From the NCBI GenBank assembly GCA_001464275.1, contig LNFL01000139.1:1-64000 (forward strand): DNA of 64,000 nt, read 5' to 3'. This document shows, piece by piece, positions 1-8,726 of the stretch. The notes beneath the pieces are model-generated. The model did no database searches, was not told the DNA's origin, and saw nothing but the letters and a program-made list of their open reading frames with translations. A program made the position numbers and the translations under genes. Each line of letters starts with the position of its first letter. The first letter of the stretch is position 1. The DNA comes from Actinobacteria bacterium Ga0077560 (GTDB lineage: Bacteria; Actinomycetota; Thermoleophilia; Miltoncostaeales; Miltoncostaeaceae).

Positions 1-270
1 CATGGTCTCCAGGGCGCGGCGCACGTCGTACAGCTCGGAGATCTCGCCGGGGTCGATCACCGGGGCGCTGTAGCCGTGGCGCGGGCGGTGCACCAGCAGA
101 CCCTCCTCGGCCAGCCGCCGGCAGGCCTCGCGAACCGGGGTGCGCGAGGCGTGGTAGTGGTCGGCGGCCCACTGCTCGGTCACCCGCGTGCCCGGACGGA
201 TGCGCCCGCGCAGCAGGTCGGTGCGGATGCGCCGGTACACGTTCTCTGCGAGCAGTCCTCGCGTGGCCAC
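1..270 (-). CDS. GntR-family transcriptional regulator, N-terminal part (runs off left edge)
   Basis: Reading leftward from GTG at 270, the 90 visible residues form a winged helix-turn-helix of the GntR type: LLAENVYRRIRTDLLRGRI, then PGTRVTEQWAADHYHASRTPVREACRRLAEEGLLV. The SRTPVREA core and the wing are typical of FadR/FCD-subfamily repressors that bind DNA as dimers and respond to small carboxylates. The tail DPGEISELYDVRRALE is the expected start of an FCD effector domain, which lies outside the window. A GGAGA element sits about 8 bases before the GTG. The ligand cannot be inferred. Family confident, start fairly confident. Confidence 0.82.
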   Translation of the reverse strand, partial: MATRGLLAENVYRRIRTDLLRGRIRPGTRVTEQWAADHYHASRTPVREACRRLAEEGLLVHRPRHGYSAPVIDPGEISELYDVRRALETM

Positions 271-347
271 GTCGCGGTCTCCGGGGGTTGCCGCCAGCTG
301 CCGGATGAGGATAACGCCGCGCGGTGCGCCCGTGATGGGCGTGCTGT

Positions 348-353
348 TAGGTT
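348..353 (+). promoter_or_regulatory. Putative -10 box TAGGTT of a leaderless transcript
   Basis: TAGGTT matches the TAnnnT -10 pattern and lies 8 bases before the GTG at 362, with no ribosome-binding site between. The same 8-base arrangement occurs before 47332 and 59186. The call rests on this recurrence. Confidence 0.35.
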
Positions 354-361
354 GGCCGCCG

Positions 362-1378
362 GTGAGCCAGCCCCGAGAGCCCATCCCGCACCGACGCGCG
401 GCCGTGGCCGTCACGGCCCTCCTCGCGGCGGCCGTCGTGGTGGTGGCCGTGGTGGTCGCCACGCGGGACGGCGGCGGCGGGACCTCCGCGTCCACCGCGG
501 CGAGCGTTCCCACGGCCACCGAACCGCTGCCGCCCCAGGTGCCCGCGCTGCCGGAGTGGGGTCCGGTGGCCGGCGTCCCGGACGCGTTCGCGGTGCCCGA
601 GGGCGGCGACGCCCAGGTGACGCCCACGCGGGACGGCTCCACCGTGGAGATCACCCGCGAGGACGGCACGATGTTCGCCTCCGCATCGATCGACGAGGAC
701 GGCAGGTATCGCGACGTGCAGTACTACGACGCCCGCGGGCGCCTGGAGCTGGCGATCGACCGCGTGGACCTGTTCACCGGGCCCGCCGGGGCGACCGCCG
801 CCGCCCGGTCGCGGGGGTGCCGCAACGCGCAGGCCCGCGGCGGCTTCCGCTGGACGGCCCGGCCCATCCCCTGGCGGCTCAACGTCCGCTCGGTTCCCCG
901 GCGTCTCGGCGCGTCCCGCGTCCTGACCGCCGCCAAGGGCGCCCGCAACGCGTGGCGCTTCAACGCGAACCGGTGCGGCGTGGCCGATGGTTCCTCGGTG
1001 GTCTTCGCATACCGCGGCGCCACGCGTCGCGGCATCGGGCGCAACGGGGTGAACAGCATCGGCTTCGGCGAGACCAACGAGCTGGGCGGGGTCTGCGTGC
1101 GCGCCGTGGCATGCACGTTCACCTGGACCCAGGGGGCCCGCGCGATCGAGAGCGACATCCGGGTCGACAAGAACCACCCGCGCGGCTACGCCGTCGGCGG
1201 ACGCATCGGCCGCCGCATCGACCTGCAGAGCGTGCTGGTGCACGAGACCGGGCACACCCTGGGCCTGGAGCACGTCAACGACGCGAGCAACGTGATGTTC
1301 CCGTTCGTCCGCGCCGGGACCACCACCTTCCGCCGGCTCGGGAGGGGCGATGCGCTGGCCAACAACGCGCTCTACTAG
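362..1378 (+). CDS. Membrane-anchored or secreted metzincin-like zinc protease
   Basis: The N-terminus has an arginine pair followed by a long Ala/Val hydrophobic segment (about residues 12-36), which suggests an uncleaved anchor or signal peptide. Near the C-terminus is HETGHTLGLEH, the HExxHxxGxxH zinc site of matrixin-like metzincins, followed by NVMFPF, a likely Met-turn. The protease would act outside the membrane on unknown proteins. GTG 362 was chosen because a TAGGTT box lies 8 bases upstream; an in-frame ATG at 335 is an alternative. The 3' end overlaps the next lipoprotein gene by 29 bases, so the two are probably co-expressed. Confidence 0.72.
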   Translation: MSQPREPIPHRRAAVAVTALLAAAVVVVAVVVATRDGGGGTSASTAASVPTATEPLPPQVPALPEWGPVAGVPDAFAVPEGGDAQVTPTRDGSTVEITREDGTMFASASIDEDGRYRDVQYYDARGRLELAIDRVDLFTGPAGATAAARSRGCRNAQARGGFRWTARPIPWRLNVRSVPRRLGASRVLTAAKGARNAWRFNANRCGVADGSSVVFAYRGATRRGIGRNGVNSIGFGETNELGGVCVRAVACTFTWTQGARAIESDIRVDKNHPRGYAVGGRIGRRIDLQSVLVHETGHTLGLEHVNDASNVMFPFVRAGTTTFRRLGRGDALANNALY

Positions 1379-1883
1379 CCTCGCCGCCGGGCTCGCCGCC
1401 CTCGCCCTGCTGGCCGGCTGCGGTGGTGATGACGGGCGGGTGACCACCACCGGCACCGGCACCGGCACCGGCACCGGGCTGGAGCCCATCCCCACCGTCA
1501 CCGCCCCGCCGCCGGTGGCCGGCCCCCCGCCGCTGCGCGTGAAGACCGAGCTGGGCGACGCGCAGATGGTGTCCTTCGGCGGCTGCTGGACCACCCCCGG
1601 CGGCACGCAGGTGTGCGGCGACCCCGACTGGCCGTCCTGCCCCACCACAGGGCTACCCGACATCCCCGCCAACCCGGGCGACGAGCTCACCTTCGTGCTC
1701 CCCTCCCCCGCCGCCACCGAACTGGAGCTCTACACCGGGGACGGCAGCGAGCCCATCCCGCTCGAGCCCGCCGATGAGGTCGACTGGAACGTCGAGGTCG
1801 CGGAGGGCCCGATCGTCCTGCGCGCCGTCATCCCGGGCCGCGGGGACCCCTCCTGGGCCGCCTGCATCCTTCCCCTGGGGTGA
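1350..1883 (+). CDS. Small secreted lipoprotein of unknown function
   Basis: This 177-residue protein has a short basic N-terminus, a hydrophobic stretch and the lipobox LLAGC near residue 23, so it should be lipid-anchored outside the membrane. A flexible TGTGTGTG linker follows, encoded by about five copies of the hexamer ACCGGC (about 1450-1480); copy number may vary by slippage. The remainder contains four cysteines and resembles no family I recognise. It starts inside the end of the metzincin gene (28 codons from that ORF's ATG-region stop at 1378), which suggests translational coupling and a related envelope role. Confidence 0.68.
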   Translation: MRWPTTRSTSLAAGLAALALLAGCGGDDGRVTTTGTGTGTGTGLEPIPTVTAPPPVAGPPPLRVKTELGDAQMVSFGGCWTTPGGTQVCGDPDWPSCPTTGLPDIPANPGDELTFVLPSPAATELELYTGDGSEPIPLEPADEVDWNVEVAEGPIVLRAVIPGRGDPSWAACILPLG

Positions 1884-2022
1884 CGACCTGCTGGTGGGAC
1901 CGTCGGTTCATCCCTGAGGAGCATTGACCGGCGCCGGCCCGCTGACCCAGGGTGGACAACGTGAACGGGAGCCCTCACGAGGCCGTCCACGACCAACCGG
2001 CGAGACGGCACAAGGGGTGGAG

Positions 2023-3348
2023 ATGGGCGATGTCCGAACGGTCGGCGGAGTTCATGCGCGGGCGCCGCGAGCGCGGCGGACCATGCGCGCGCTCGCGGTG
2101 ACGGCGGGCCTCGCTGCGTTGGCCGCGGGCTCCAGCGGCTGCGTGATCCTCCGGGAGCATTTCGTCTCCCAGCCCGATCTGATCGGGCCCGAGTTCCGCC
2201 TCGACGTGAGTGCGTGCGTCTCCAATGCGACCCCCTCGTGCCCCAGTGGGGGCACGTCCAACCTCTTCCCCACCCCGTCACCGGGCACGAACCTGCAGGT
2301 GCTCGGGGCGGTCCAGCTGCCCACCGGTTACTCCCTGCCGGAGGTCATCACCAAGACGGACCGCCCCGCAGACCCGGGGGCGCGGCTCACGCGGAGCGCC
2401 TCCTATGAGGCGGAGCTCACGAAGCTCCTGCCGCCGCCCGCGGGGAAACGCTGGTACGGCTACATCAGCGATCCCTTCTCCGACTACGTCCGTGGCGCCA
2501 CCTACTTCCAGGGCGTGGACATCGTCCGCGGTGCCGCCGCCGACGGCGAGCCCATCGCGGCCCTGACGGAGATCACCTACGTGGCCGGGGGGCGGCTGGT
2601 CACCCCCGAGGCCCCCGGCGGGCGACCGGTCGTCTGTGATGGCGACGCCACCGTCTGCGTCGACAGCCGCCTGGACCGGACCGGCTCGTTCCTGAACGAC
2701 CTGGCGCTCAAGGCGCCCGCCACGGTGACCGCCGAGCGCGGCACCACGGCCGTGATCCCGGTGACCGCCAGGTTCGCCGGCACCACCGGCCCCGCGTACG
2801 CGTTCGCGCTCACCGCGACCACCACGCTGCCGGGATCCAGCGCGACGCCGAACGTCCCCACCCTGACCCCGCCGAGCAACAGCACCAACTCGCTGAGCGT
2901 GTCGGTCCCGATCCCGGCGAACGCGGCGCCGGGCAACTACCCGGTGACGGTGACCGCCACGGTGGGCGGCGTGGGAACGTCCGCCTCCACGACGGCGACG
3001 ATCATCGTGCCCGCCGAGGCGCCGCCGGTGGCGGGGACCCTGCGCCCGTCGGTGTCCGCCGGAGGCGTCGGCGGCCTCACCGCGCGGATCGCCCGCCTGA
3101 GGGGACTCCCGGTGCGCATCACCACCGACACCGCGACCTCCGCGACCATCACCCTCAGCCAGACCCGGCGGGTCCGGAGCGGTCGGCGGTTCGTCCTCCG
3201 GAGCGTCCGTGTCGCCGTCCGCAGGGTCGACATTCCCGTGGGCACGACGATCGTCCGCGTCCGGAGCGCCGCGTTCCGCCCCGGCCGGGTGGCGATCCGT
3301 GTGACCGGCGACGCGTTCGACGCGCGCGCGGCGGTCGGGCTGCGGTGA
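2023..3348 (+). CDS. Large lipoprotein with Ig-like repeats
   Basis: ATG 2023 is preceded by AGGGG at 5-base spacing. An arginine-rich start and hydrophobic helix lead to the lipobox-like LAAGSSGC (Cys near residue 38). A central segment contains an SDPFSDYVRGATYF stretch; residues about 235-345 have the beta-strand, Thr/Val-rich rhythm of bacterial Ig-like or CARDB-like domains (TVTAERGTTAVIPVTARF; GNYPVTVTATVGG). The C-terminus is rich in Arg/Val beta segments and may be a surface-binding domain. I do not recognise the family. It is monocistronic, between the small lipoprotein and tRNA-Gly. Confidence 0.62.
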   Translation: MGDVRTVGGVHARAPRARRTMRALAVTAGLAALAAGSSGCVILREHFVSQPDLIGPEFRLDVSACVSNATPSCPSGGTSNLFPTPSPGTNLQVLGAVQLPTGYSLPEVITKTDRPADPGARLTRSASYEAELTKLLPPPAGKRWYGYISDPFSDYVRGATYFQGVDIVRGAAADGEPIAALTEITYVAGGRLVTPEAPGGRPVVCDGDATVCVDSRLDRTGSFLNDLALKAPATVTAERGTTAVIPVTARFAGTTGPAYAFALTATTTLPGSSATPNVPTLTPPSNSTNSLSVSVPIPANAAPGNYPVTVTATVGGVGTSASTTATIIVPAEAPPVAGTLRPSVSAGGVGGLTARIARLRGLPVRITTDTATSATITLSQTRRVRSGRRFVLRSVRVAVRRVDIPVGTTIVRVRSAAFRPGRVAIRVTGDAFDARAAVGLR

Positions 3349-3400
3349 CCGCCCGACGGGCGACACGACCCGGGGTGCCCTGAGCGCGCGGAGGGCTTGC

Positions 3401-3406
3401 TAGGGT
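3401..3406 (+). promoter_or_regulatory. -10 box TAGGGT for tRNA-Gly
   Basis: TAGGGT lies 11 bases before the mature tRNA 5' end, the expected place for the -10 box of a tRNA promoter in actinobacteria. No clear -35 is visible. Confidence 0.5.
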
Positions 3407-3417
3407 CACGTCCTGAC

Positions 3418-3491
3418 GCGGGAGTAGCTCAGTTGGCTAGAGCGTCAGCCTTCCAAGCTGAGGGTCGCGGGTTCGAGTCCCGTCTCCCGCT
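3418..3491 (+). tRNA. tRNA-Gly (UCC anticodon)
   Basis: A full cloverleaf can be drawn. The acceptor stem GCGGGAG pairs with CTCCCGC at 3484-3490; the D-arm contains AGCTCAGTTGG; anticodon stem TCAGC/GCTGA encloses loop CTTCCAA with anticodon TCC; the T-arm is GCGGGTTCGAGTCCCGT. The discriminator base is T and no CCA is encoded, so CCA must be added afterwards. A terminator hairpin follows directly, so this is a single-gene unit. Confidence 0.96.
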
Positions 3492-3497
3492 CTCACC

Positions 3498-3530
3498 GAA
3501 GCCCCTCTCCGGAGGGGCTTCGTTCGTTTC
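3498..3530 (+). terminator. Rho-independent terminator after tRNA-Gly
   Basis: GAAGCCCCTC pairs perfectly with GAGGGGCTTC around a TCCG tetraloop, followed by the T-rich GTTCGTTT, seven bases past the tRNA 3' end. Confidence 0.85.
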
Positions 3531-3559
3531 CCGCCGCACCGTCCCGAGCCCGGCCGGGA

Positions 3560-5112
3560 TCAGACGGCGGTGCGCGCCAGGTGCTCGTGGACGAGTCGCA
3601 CGACCATGGCGCCCTCGCCCACGGCGGTGGCGCACCGCTTGACCGAGCCCGCCCGAACGTCGCCCGCGGCGAACACGCCGGGGACGCTGGTCTCGAGCAG
3701 GTTGCCGGAGCCGGCGTCCTGGCCGGTCAGGACGAAGCCGTGCGCATCGGTGGCGAGCGTGCCCTCCAGCCAGTCGGTGCACGGGTCCGCCCCGAGGAAA
3801 CAGAACAGGAACTGCAGCGGCATCCGCTGCCCGTCCGCGAGCGTGACGGCCTCCAGGACGCCGTCCGTCCCGTGCAGCGCGGTGATCTCCCCGCGGTCCC
3901 GCACGGCGACGCCGTACCGGGCGAGATCGTGGATGAGGTACTCCGACATGGTCTCGGCGAGACTGGATCGCCTCCGCGGGCGAGCCAGATCGCCGCCTGA
4001 GCGGCGGAGTTCCCGCCCCCGATGACCGCGACATCGCTGCCGCCGCACAGCCGGCCCTCCTGCGGACCCGCGGCGTAGAAGACGCTGACGCCCTCGAATT
4101 CGGCGATGCGGTCCACCGGTAGGCGCCGGTACTCCGCACCCGTGGCCAGCACCACGGCGCGGGCCCGGACGCGGTGGCCGCCCTCCAGGTGCAGGACGTG
4201 GACCCCGTCCCCGGCCTCCAGCCCCACCGCCTTGTACGGGGTGGCGGTCCGGGCCCCGAACTTGCGGGCCTGAGTGATGGCACGCAGCGCCAGATCGGCA
4301 CCGCTGATGCCGGCGGGAAAACCCAGGTAGTTCTCGATGCGCCGCGATGTGCCCGCCTGGCCACCGAGCGCGTCTCCCTCCACCAGCAGCGTGTCGAGCC
4401 CCTCGGAGGCCCCGTAGACGGCCGCGCCGAGGCCCGCCGGCCCCCCGCCCACGATCACCAGGTCGACCTCTTCGACGGCGGCGAGCTGGCGTCCGATCCC
4501 GAGAGCGCGGGCGAGATCGCCGGGCGTCGGTGCCGTCAGCTCGGCTCCACCCGGAAGGCGCACCAGGGGAAGCTCGGTCTCCAGCCGTCCCGCGACCTGG
4601 GCCGCCGCTACGGGGTCGTCGTGCGTATCACGCCACGTCATCGCGAAGCGGGACCTGCGGGCGAACTCCACCAGCCGGCGCGTGGGCTCCGAGGACCTCG
4701 GTCCGATGATCTCGATGCCGGCGCCCCCGACACGCTGGAGTTCCTCCCGGCGGGCCATGAACGCCGAGAGCAGGACGTCGCCAAGTGGCGCGTTCTCGAA
4801 CAGCAGGCGCCGCAGCTCGTCTCGCTCCACGGCGAGGTACCGGACGTCGGTGGCGGCGACCGCCGAGACCTCGACGGTCTGCCCCGACAGGAGGTTGGTC
4901 TCACCCACGAATCCGGACGGGCCATGCCGCGCGAGCTCCCCGCCGGAGGGGTCCAGGATCGCGATCTCGCCCTCCAGCACCACCATGAACGGATAGCTCC
5001 GGGCGCCGACCTCGACGAGCACCGTGCCCGCCGTCGCGGCGAGCTCGCTGCCGTGGCGACGGAGCACCTCGATCTGGGGCGAGGACAGGGCGAATCCATC
5101 AGCGTGGGCCAC
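3560..5112 (-). pseudogene. cNMP-binding domain fused to thioredoxin-reductase-like flavoprotein, frame broken
   Basis: From GTG 5112 (GGGAGG upstream), residues about 1-125 form a Crp-like cyclic-nucleotide-binding domain (GEIAILDPSGG, GFVGETNLLSG), followed by a linker domain and a thioredoxin-reductase fold with FAD motif VIVGGGPAGLGAAVY and GGQAG. The redox CxxC expected near FYAAGPQEGRLC is absent, as in this fusion family generally, so it is not a classical thioredoxin reductase. Near 3970 the second Rossmann motif GGGNSAAQAAIWLARGG is followed at once by SLAETM in another frame; about eight residues (VTLLVR-like) are missing and the frame shifts. The tail (AGDVRAGSVKR) is intact. It is either a real pseudogene or a sequence defect. 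Confidence 0.8.
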
Positions 5113-5229
5113 CGACGCACCTCCCGTTCTTCAGTGCCGGAGCCGGAGCTCCGCCGTCGCCGCAGCAAAGCAGATGCGGGATGGCCCACGCCGCGGGCCC
5201 GGGATGTCACCCCAGCTCGCCGGCCGGCG

Positions 5230-5961
5230 TCAGCGGCGGACCGGCACCAGCCGGAACACCCGGTACGGGGCGCCCATGAGCGGCATGGCGACGTTGCGCA
5301 CGGGGACGCCCCCTGGGGTCTCACCCTCGTGCGGACCGCGGTGGGCGTGGCCGTGCACCACCAGGTCGGCACCGGCGCGGTCGACGGCGTCGGCGAGCTT
5401 CTGGGTGCCGAGGAACGGCTGGATCTCGGGGCGCTCGTCGGCCACGGTGCCCGGGATGGGCGCGTAGTGGAGCAGGGCCACACGGGCATCGCAGCCGCAG
5501 GCCGCGAGATCGGTGAGCGAGCGCCACAGGGCGCGGCCCGCCGTCTCGGCGCGCTCGACGAAGTGCTTGATCTCCGGCTCGCCGAACGCCGTCAGCGCGT
5601 TGTGGCCAAAGCCGCCGGCGAAGCCCTTCACCCCGGCGATGCCCAGCATCCACTCCCCCACCTCCAGCGTCACCGTATCCTGCTCGAGCACCGTCACGCC
5701 GTGCCCGCGCAGGATCTCGGAGACCTCCTCCGCGAAGCCGGCGTGGTGGTCGTGGTTGCCCAGCACCGCCACCTTGGGGACCGTCACCGCGGCGAGCTGA
5801 CGGCCCAGCGCCTCCGCCTCCTCCGGCATGCCGCGGCGGGTGAGGTCCCCGGCCAGCAGCAGCACGTCGGCGTGCTCGTCGACATCCGCGAACCCGGGGG
5901 CGAGATCGTCGAGGCGGTCGTCGGACGCGTGGACATCCCCCACCGCGGCCACCCGGATCAT
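5230..5961 (-). CDS. Calcineurin-like metallophosphoesterase
   Basis: All metal-binding motifs of the family are present in order: GDVH (residues 8-11), GDLT, GNHDH and GHAH near the C-terminus. These residues bind a dinuclear metal centre that hydrolyses phosphomonoesters or diesters; the substrate is not predictable. The length of 243 residues fits a single-domain cytosolic enzyme. Its ATG overlaps the stop of the upstream nucleotidyltransferase gene (ATGA), so both are translated from one mRNA. Confidence 0.85.
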   Translation of the reverse strand: MIRVAAVGDVHASDDRLDDLAPGFADVDEHADVLLLAGDLTRRGMPEEAEALGRQLAAVTVPKVAVLGNHDHHAGFAEEVSEILRGHGVTVLEQDTVTLEVGEWMLGIAGVKGFAGGFGHNALTAFGEPEIKHFVERAETAGRALWRSLTDLAACGCDARVALLHYAPIPGTVADERPEIQPFLGTQKLADAVDRAGADLVVHGHAHRGPHEGETPGGVPVRNVAMPLMGAPYRVFRLVPVRR

Positions 5962-6542
5962 GCGACCTCCAGACGCGGCGCCGGCACCGGCCCGTCAACC
6001 AGCCGGAGGTCCCGCACCAGCGTGAAGAAGGTGCGGGCGAACGGGCTGTCGTGGGTGCGCTCCCACAGGTCGTCCCAGTCGATCTGCTCCCGCAGCGCCC
6101 GGGCGATCTGCAACGGCGGCCCCAGGTCGAGGTTGTGCTCGGTGAGCGCCAGCAGCTTGCTCGTCATGAGGTCCCCGATCCGCATCACCCGCATCTGCAC
6201 GGCGTACACCACCAATTCGTCGCAGCGCGCCAGCAGCTCGTCGTCCACGGGGAACCCGGTGGGGTGGTGGATGAGGTCGATCAGCACGTCGCCGTCCCAG
6301 GCCTTCACCAGCCAGCCCTCCGGCGGCACCTCCACGCGCAGGCCGGCGTCGCGGGCGAGGGCCTGCACCCGCTCGGAGTCCTCCTGGCGGATGAGGATGT
6401 CCACGTCCTTCTCGGTCGGCGGGCCGCCGCGCGCCCAGGCCGCGAGCCCGCCCGCCAGTGCGAACTCCACCTGCCCGTCGCGCAGGATCGCGGCGATGCG
6501 CTTGAGCACCTCCAGCAGCGGCTCGGACTGGATGGACGGCAT
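5958..6542 (-). CDS. Nucleotidyltransferase-fold protein
   Basis: Residues about 20-60 show the nucleotidyltransferase signature: the helix-loop AGGLAAWARGG and then the acidic metal pair in KDVDILI. Such proteins (MNT/AbiEii-like folds) transfer NMP groups to proteins or small molecules; no toxin-antitoxin partner is evident here. ATG 6542 is the only good start before the homologous core; a GGGTAC box ends eight bases upstream, so the transcript may be leaderless. It is the first gene of an operon with the metallophosphoesterase. Confidence 0.66.
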   Translation of the reverse strand: MPSIQSEPLLEVLKRIAAILRDGQVEFALAGGLAAWARGGPPTEKDVDILIRQEDSERVQALARDAGLRVEVPPEGWLVKAWDGDVLIDLIHHPTGFPVDDELLARCDELVVYAVQMRVMRIGDLMTSKLLALTEHNLDLGPPLQIARALREQIDWDDLWERTHDSPFARTFFTLVRDLRLVDGPVPAPRLEVA

Positions 6543-6550
6543 GCGGGCCG

Positions 6551-6575
6551 GTACCCGCCGCCGGGAGGGTCCAAC
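6551..6575 (-). promoter_or_regulatory. SigB-like promoter GTTGGA-N13-GGGTAC
   Basis: Read leftward, the -35-like GTTGGA (6575-6570) and -10-like GGGTAC (6556-6551) are 13 bases apart. It faces the nucleotidyltransferase gene and forms a divergent pair with 6591-6614. Confidence 0.5.
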
Positions 6576-6590
6576 CACCCGCCGCCCATG

Positions 6591-6614
6591 GTTGGGCCCG
6601 GCGAGGGGGGGAAC
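6591..6614 (+). promoter_or_regulatory. SigB-like promoter GTTGGG-N12-GGGAAC
   Basis: GTTGGG and GGGAAC are separated by 12 bases, 37 bases before the ATG at 6652. It is one half of a divergent stress-type promoter pair. Confidence 0.5.
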
Positions 6615-6651
6615 GGAAGCGACGACGTCAGCACCGCACCCAGGAGGCGCC

Positions 6652-6987
6652 ATGAGCACCGCCAACGGCATCGACCCGCCCGACCCCGCCGAGGTTCCGT
6701 CCGAGGACCTCACCCCGGAGGAACTGCGGGACGAGGCGTTCCGCACCGTCGACGGCGCCGGGTCCGGCGAACCGCTTGATCCGGCGATGGCACCCGTGAT
6801 CGAGGCCGGCGGAGGCGTGGCCGAGGGGTTCGAGCAGAGCGAGGCCCTGCTGGTCGATCACGCCGAGAGCGGCGAGGGCGGCACCGAGCGCATCCTCCGG
6901 GACGCGTTCACCCCCGAGGCCGACGAGGAGCGGGCCATCCACGGGGAGGCCGATGAGGAGGCCTCCAGCGAGCGCGCCGACCGCTAG
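6652..6987 (+). CDS. Small acidic protein, probably stress-related
   Basis: This 111-residue protein has a strong AGGAGG at 5-base spacing from ATG 6652. It is very acidic and has no membrane segment; the most conserved-looking part is [34 protein letters not shown], rich in Gly/Glu (residues about 43-76). It belongs to no family I can name with certainty, though I recall similar AGGG-AEGFE proteins in stress contexts. A SigB-like promoter precedes it. The stop overlaps the convergent Nudix gene by four bases. Confidence 0.65.
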   Translation: MSTANGIDPPDPAEVPSEDLTPEELRDEAFRTVDGAGSGEPLDPAMAPVIEAGGGVAEGFEQSEALLVDHAESGEGGTERILRDAFTPEADEERAIHGEADEEASSERADR

Positions 6988-7427
6988 CGCAGCTCAGCCA
7001 GCCGCAGCCCGGCGTCCACCAGCGACACGCGCTCCAGCGCGGGCACCTGCGCGAGCGGGACCCACCGGGCCTCGTCGGTGGACCCACCCACCTCGTGGCG
7101 CAGCTCACCGGCCACGATGCGGGCCTCGAACACCACCCGGACGGCCTTCAGCGGACGCGGGGCGCCCTCGGTGAGCCGCTTCGCGGCGTCGATGACGTGG
7201 GTGTCCACGCCCAGCAGGCGACGTGGCTCGACGGTGAAGCCGGTCTCCTCCAGGACCTCCCGCACGACCGCCTGCTCGGGCGTCTCGTGCAGCTCCGCGC
7301 CACCGCCGGGCAGCGTCCACGCGCCCGGCCGGCGTCCCTCGCCGTTCCAGAAGGCCAGCAGGACGTCGGTGCCCTCACGGATGACCGCATAGGCGGCCAG
7401 GCGCGTGTCGAACGGGGGTGCGGCCAT
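6984..7427 (-). CDS. Nudix hydrolase
   Basis: The Nudix box GX5EX7REUXEEXGU is intact: it starts at [10 protein letters not shown] and continues through [11 protein letters not shown] (residues about 43-66), where the RE and EE glutamates hold the catalytic magnesium. The 147-residue size fits a single-domain hydrolase of nucleoside diphosphate derivatives (NTP sanitation, ADP-ribose or similar). [18 protein letters not shown] before the box is the usual first beta-sheet. The substrate cannot be told from sequence alone. Confidence 0.87.
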   Translation of the reverse strand: MAAPPFDTRLAAYAVIREGTDVLLAFWNGEGRRPGAWTLPGGGAELHETPEQAVVREVLEETGFTVEPRRLLGVDTHVIDAAKRLTEGAPRPLKAVRVVFEARIVAGELRHEVGGSTDEARWVPLAQVPALERVSLVDAGLRLAELR

Positions 7428-7457
7428 CCGGCCACGATACGGGACCGCCCGGCGCGG

Positions 7458-7817
7458 TCAGCGGCGCTTGGCGGCCTTGCGCAGGCGCTTCCTGGTGCGC
7501 TTCTCGGCGTCCAGCTGCTCGTCGAGCACCGCGATGGCCTCGCGGATCTTGCCGATGCGGTGCTCCACGGCCTCCATCTCGCTGGCGGCCCCCTCACGCG
7601 CCCGTCGCACCGCCTCCTGCTCGGAGGCCGCGATCTGCGCCGAGGCCGAGCCCTCACCGACGATCCGGATCTCACCGTGCTCCACGAACGCGGCGCGGTC
7701 GAGCTCGAGCGCCTCGTCGCCCACGGCCACGTAGATCGTGGACGGGGTCACCGAGGTGACGGTGACGGGCCGGGGCTCGTCACCGACGAGCCAGAAACGT
7801 TCGGGAACCGCGGGCAT
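7458..7817 (-). CDS. Hypothetical protein with C-terminal coiled coil
   Basis: The 119-residue protein begins with a small beta-rich region (VGDEPRPVTVTSVTPSTIYVAVGDEALEL) and ends in a charged helix from about residue 55 with heptad-like spacing (EAVRRAREGAASEMEAVEHRIGKIREAIAVLDEQL), followed by a very basic tail. The tail might bind nucleic acid or membrane phosphates. No recognised domain. It sits nine bases from the end of the GT2 gene on the same strand and may be the last gene of that operon. Confidence 0.6.
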   Translation of the reverse strand: MPAVPERFWLVGDEPRPVTVTSVTPSTIYVAVGDEALELDRAAFVEHGEIRIVGEGSASAQIAASEQEAVRRAREGAASEMEAVEHRIGKIREAIAVLDEQLDAEKRTRKRLRKAAKRR

Positions 7818-7826
7818 GGGGACCTC

Positions 7827-8726
7827 CTACCCGTCCAGGCGGCGGCGCACACGCGGCCGCCGCCACCGCCACTGCCCCACCAGCCACCAGCCGGTGGCCA
7901 CCGGCGGGATGGCGACGCTGGTGGCCAGCATCGTCCCCACCTCGCGGCGGTCGGCCGGACCGGGGCCGATCCGGCGCGCCGCGAACCCCGCGGTGAGCGC
8001 CAGCCAGGCCGCCGCCGGGCCCGCCGCCAGGCGGGTGCGGCCCGCACCCAGCGCCGCGACCGCCAGCGCCCCGGCGGCGGTGGTGGCCAGGTGCCGGCGC
8101 AGGGCACCCGCCGGGGCGGCGGCGCGCGCCCGCCAGGCGCGGCCGTGACGGGCGAGCATGAGCACGTCGTCGGCGTTGCCGCGTTGCTTGGCGACGCTCA
8201 CCCACGGGCCCGCGGGTCCGACGGGGTGCAGCACCGCCCGCTCGCCCCGCACCAGCCGGAACCCGCGCGCCATGACGCGCAGCGCCAGGTCCGCGTCCTC
8301 GCGGTAGGCGCGCCGGAACCGCTCGTCGAACCCGCCCACCCAGTCCAGGACATCGCGGCGGTAGGCCATGTCGGCGGTCGCCCACGCGGCGTCCTCCAGC
8401 CCGCGGACGTTGCGCTCCCAGTCGGTGGGCAGGCGGTCCATCGGCACCGGCACCACGATTTGGCCCTGACACCCGGCGACGTCCTGCGGGAGCCCCTCCA
8501 GGTCACCGCGCAGCCGGTCCACCCAGCGCGGCTCGGGCACCACGTCGTCGTCCAGGAAGCACACCCAGTCCGCCGTCGAGGCGCGCCAGCCGATGTTGCG
8601 GGCCGCCGCCGGACCGATGCCGCGGCCGTCCACGGCGATGATCCGCCCGTCCAGGTCGCCCAGCGCCTCCCGCAGGCGGGCCAGGCCCTCCGGCCGGGTG
8701 GTGGGCACCACCACGTCCACCCTCAC
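7827..8726 (-). CDS. Family 2 glycosyltransferase with C-terminal membrane segments
   Basis: GTG 8726 overlaps the stop of the carbamoyltransferase gene (GTGA), and the GT-A fold begins at once with VDVVVPTTRP. Donor-site residues VCFLDDDVVPEP (the DxD-type DDD) and a later EDADLAL acceptor-side motif are visible. Two hydrophobic stretches near the C-terminus (LATTAAGALAVAALGAG; TMLATSVAIPPVATGWWLV) suggest membrane association. It probably adds a sugar to a surface glycan built with the neighbouring GT9 and carbamoyltransferase. Confidence 0.82.
   Translation of the reverse strand: MRVDVVVPTTRPEGLARLREALGDLDGRIIAVDGRGIGPAAARNIGWRASTADWVCFLDDDVVPEPRWVDRLRGDLEGLPQDVAGCQGQIVVPVPMDRLPTDWERNVRGLEDAAWATADMAYRRDVLDWVGGFDERFRRAYREDADLALRVMARGFRLVRGERAVLHPVGPAGPWVSVAKQRGNADDVLMLARHGRAWRARAAAPAGALRRHLATTAAGALAVAALGAGRTRLAAGPAAAWLALTAGFAARRIGPGPADRREVGTMLATSVAIPPVATGWWLVGQWRWRRPRVRRRLDG

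Noticed and set aside
1450-1482. Tandem ACCGGC hexamers as a possible regulatory repeat
   Set aside because: They encode the Thr-Gly linker of the lipoprotein and are best explained as coding repeats.
4174-6651. Plus-strand open frame continuous with the small gene at 6652
   Set aside because: The part before 6652 lies opposite two convincing minus genes; only the AGGAGG-led ATG 6652 portion is credible.
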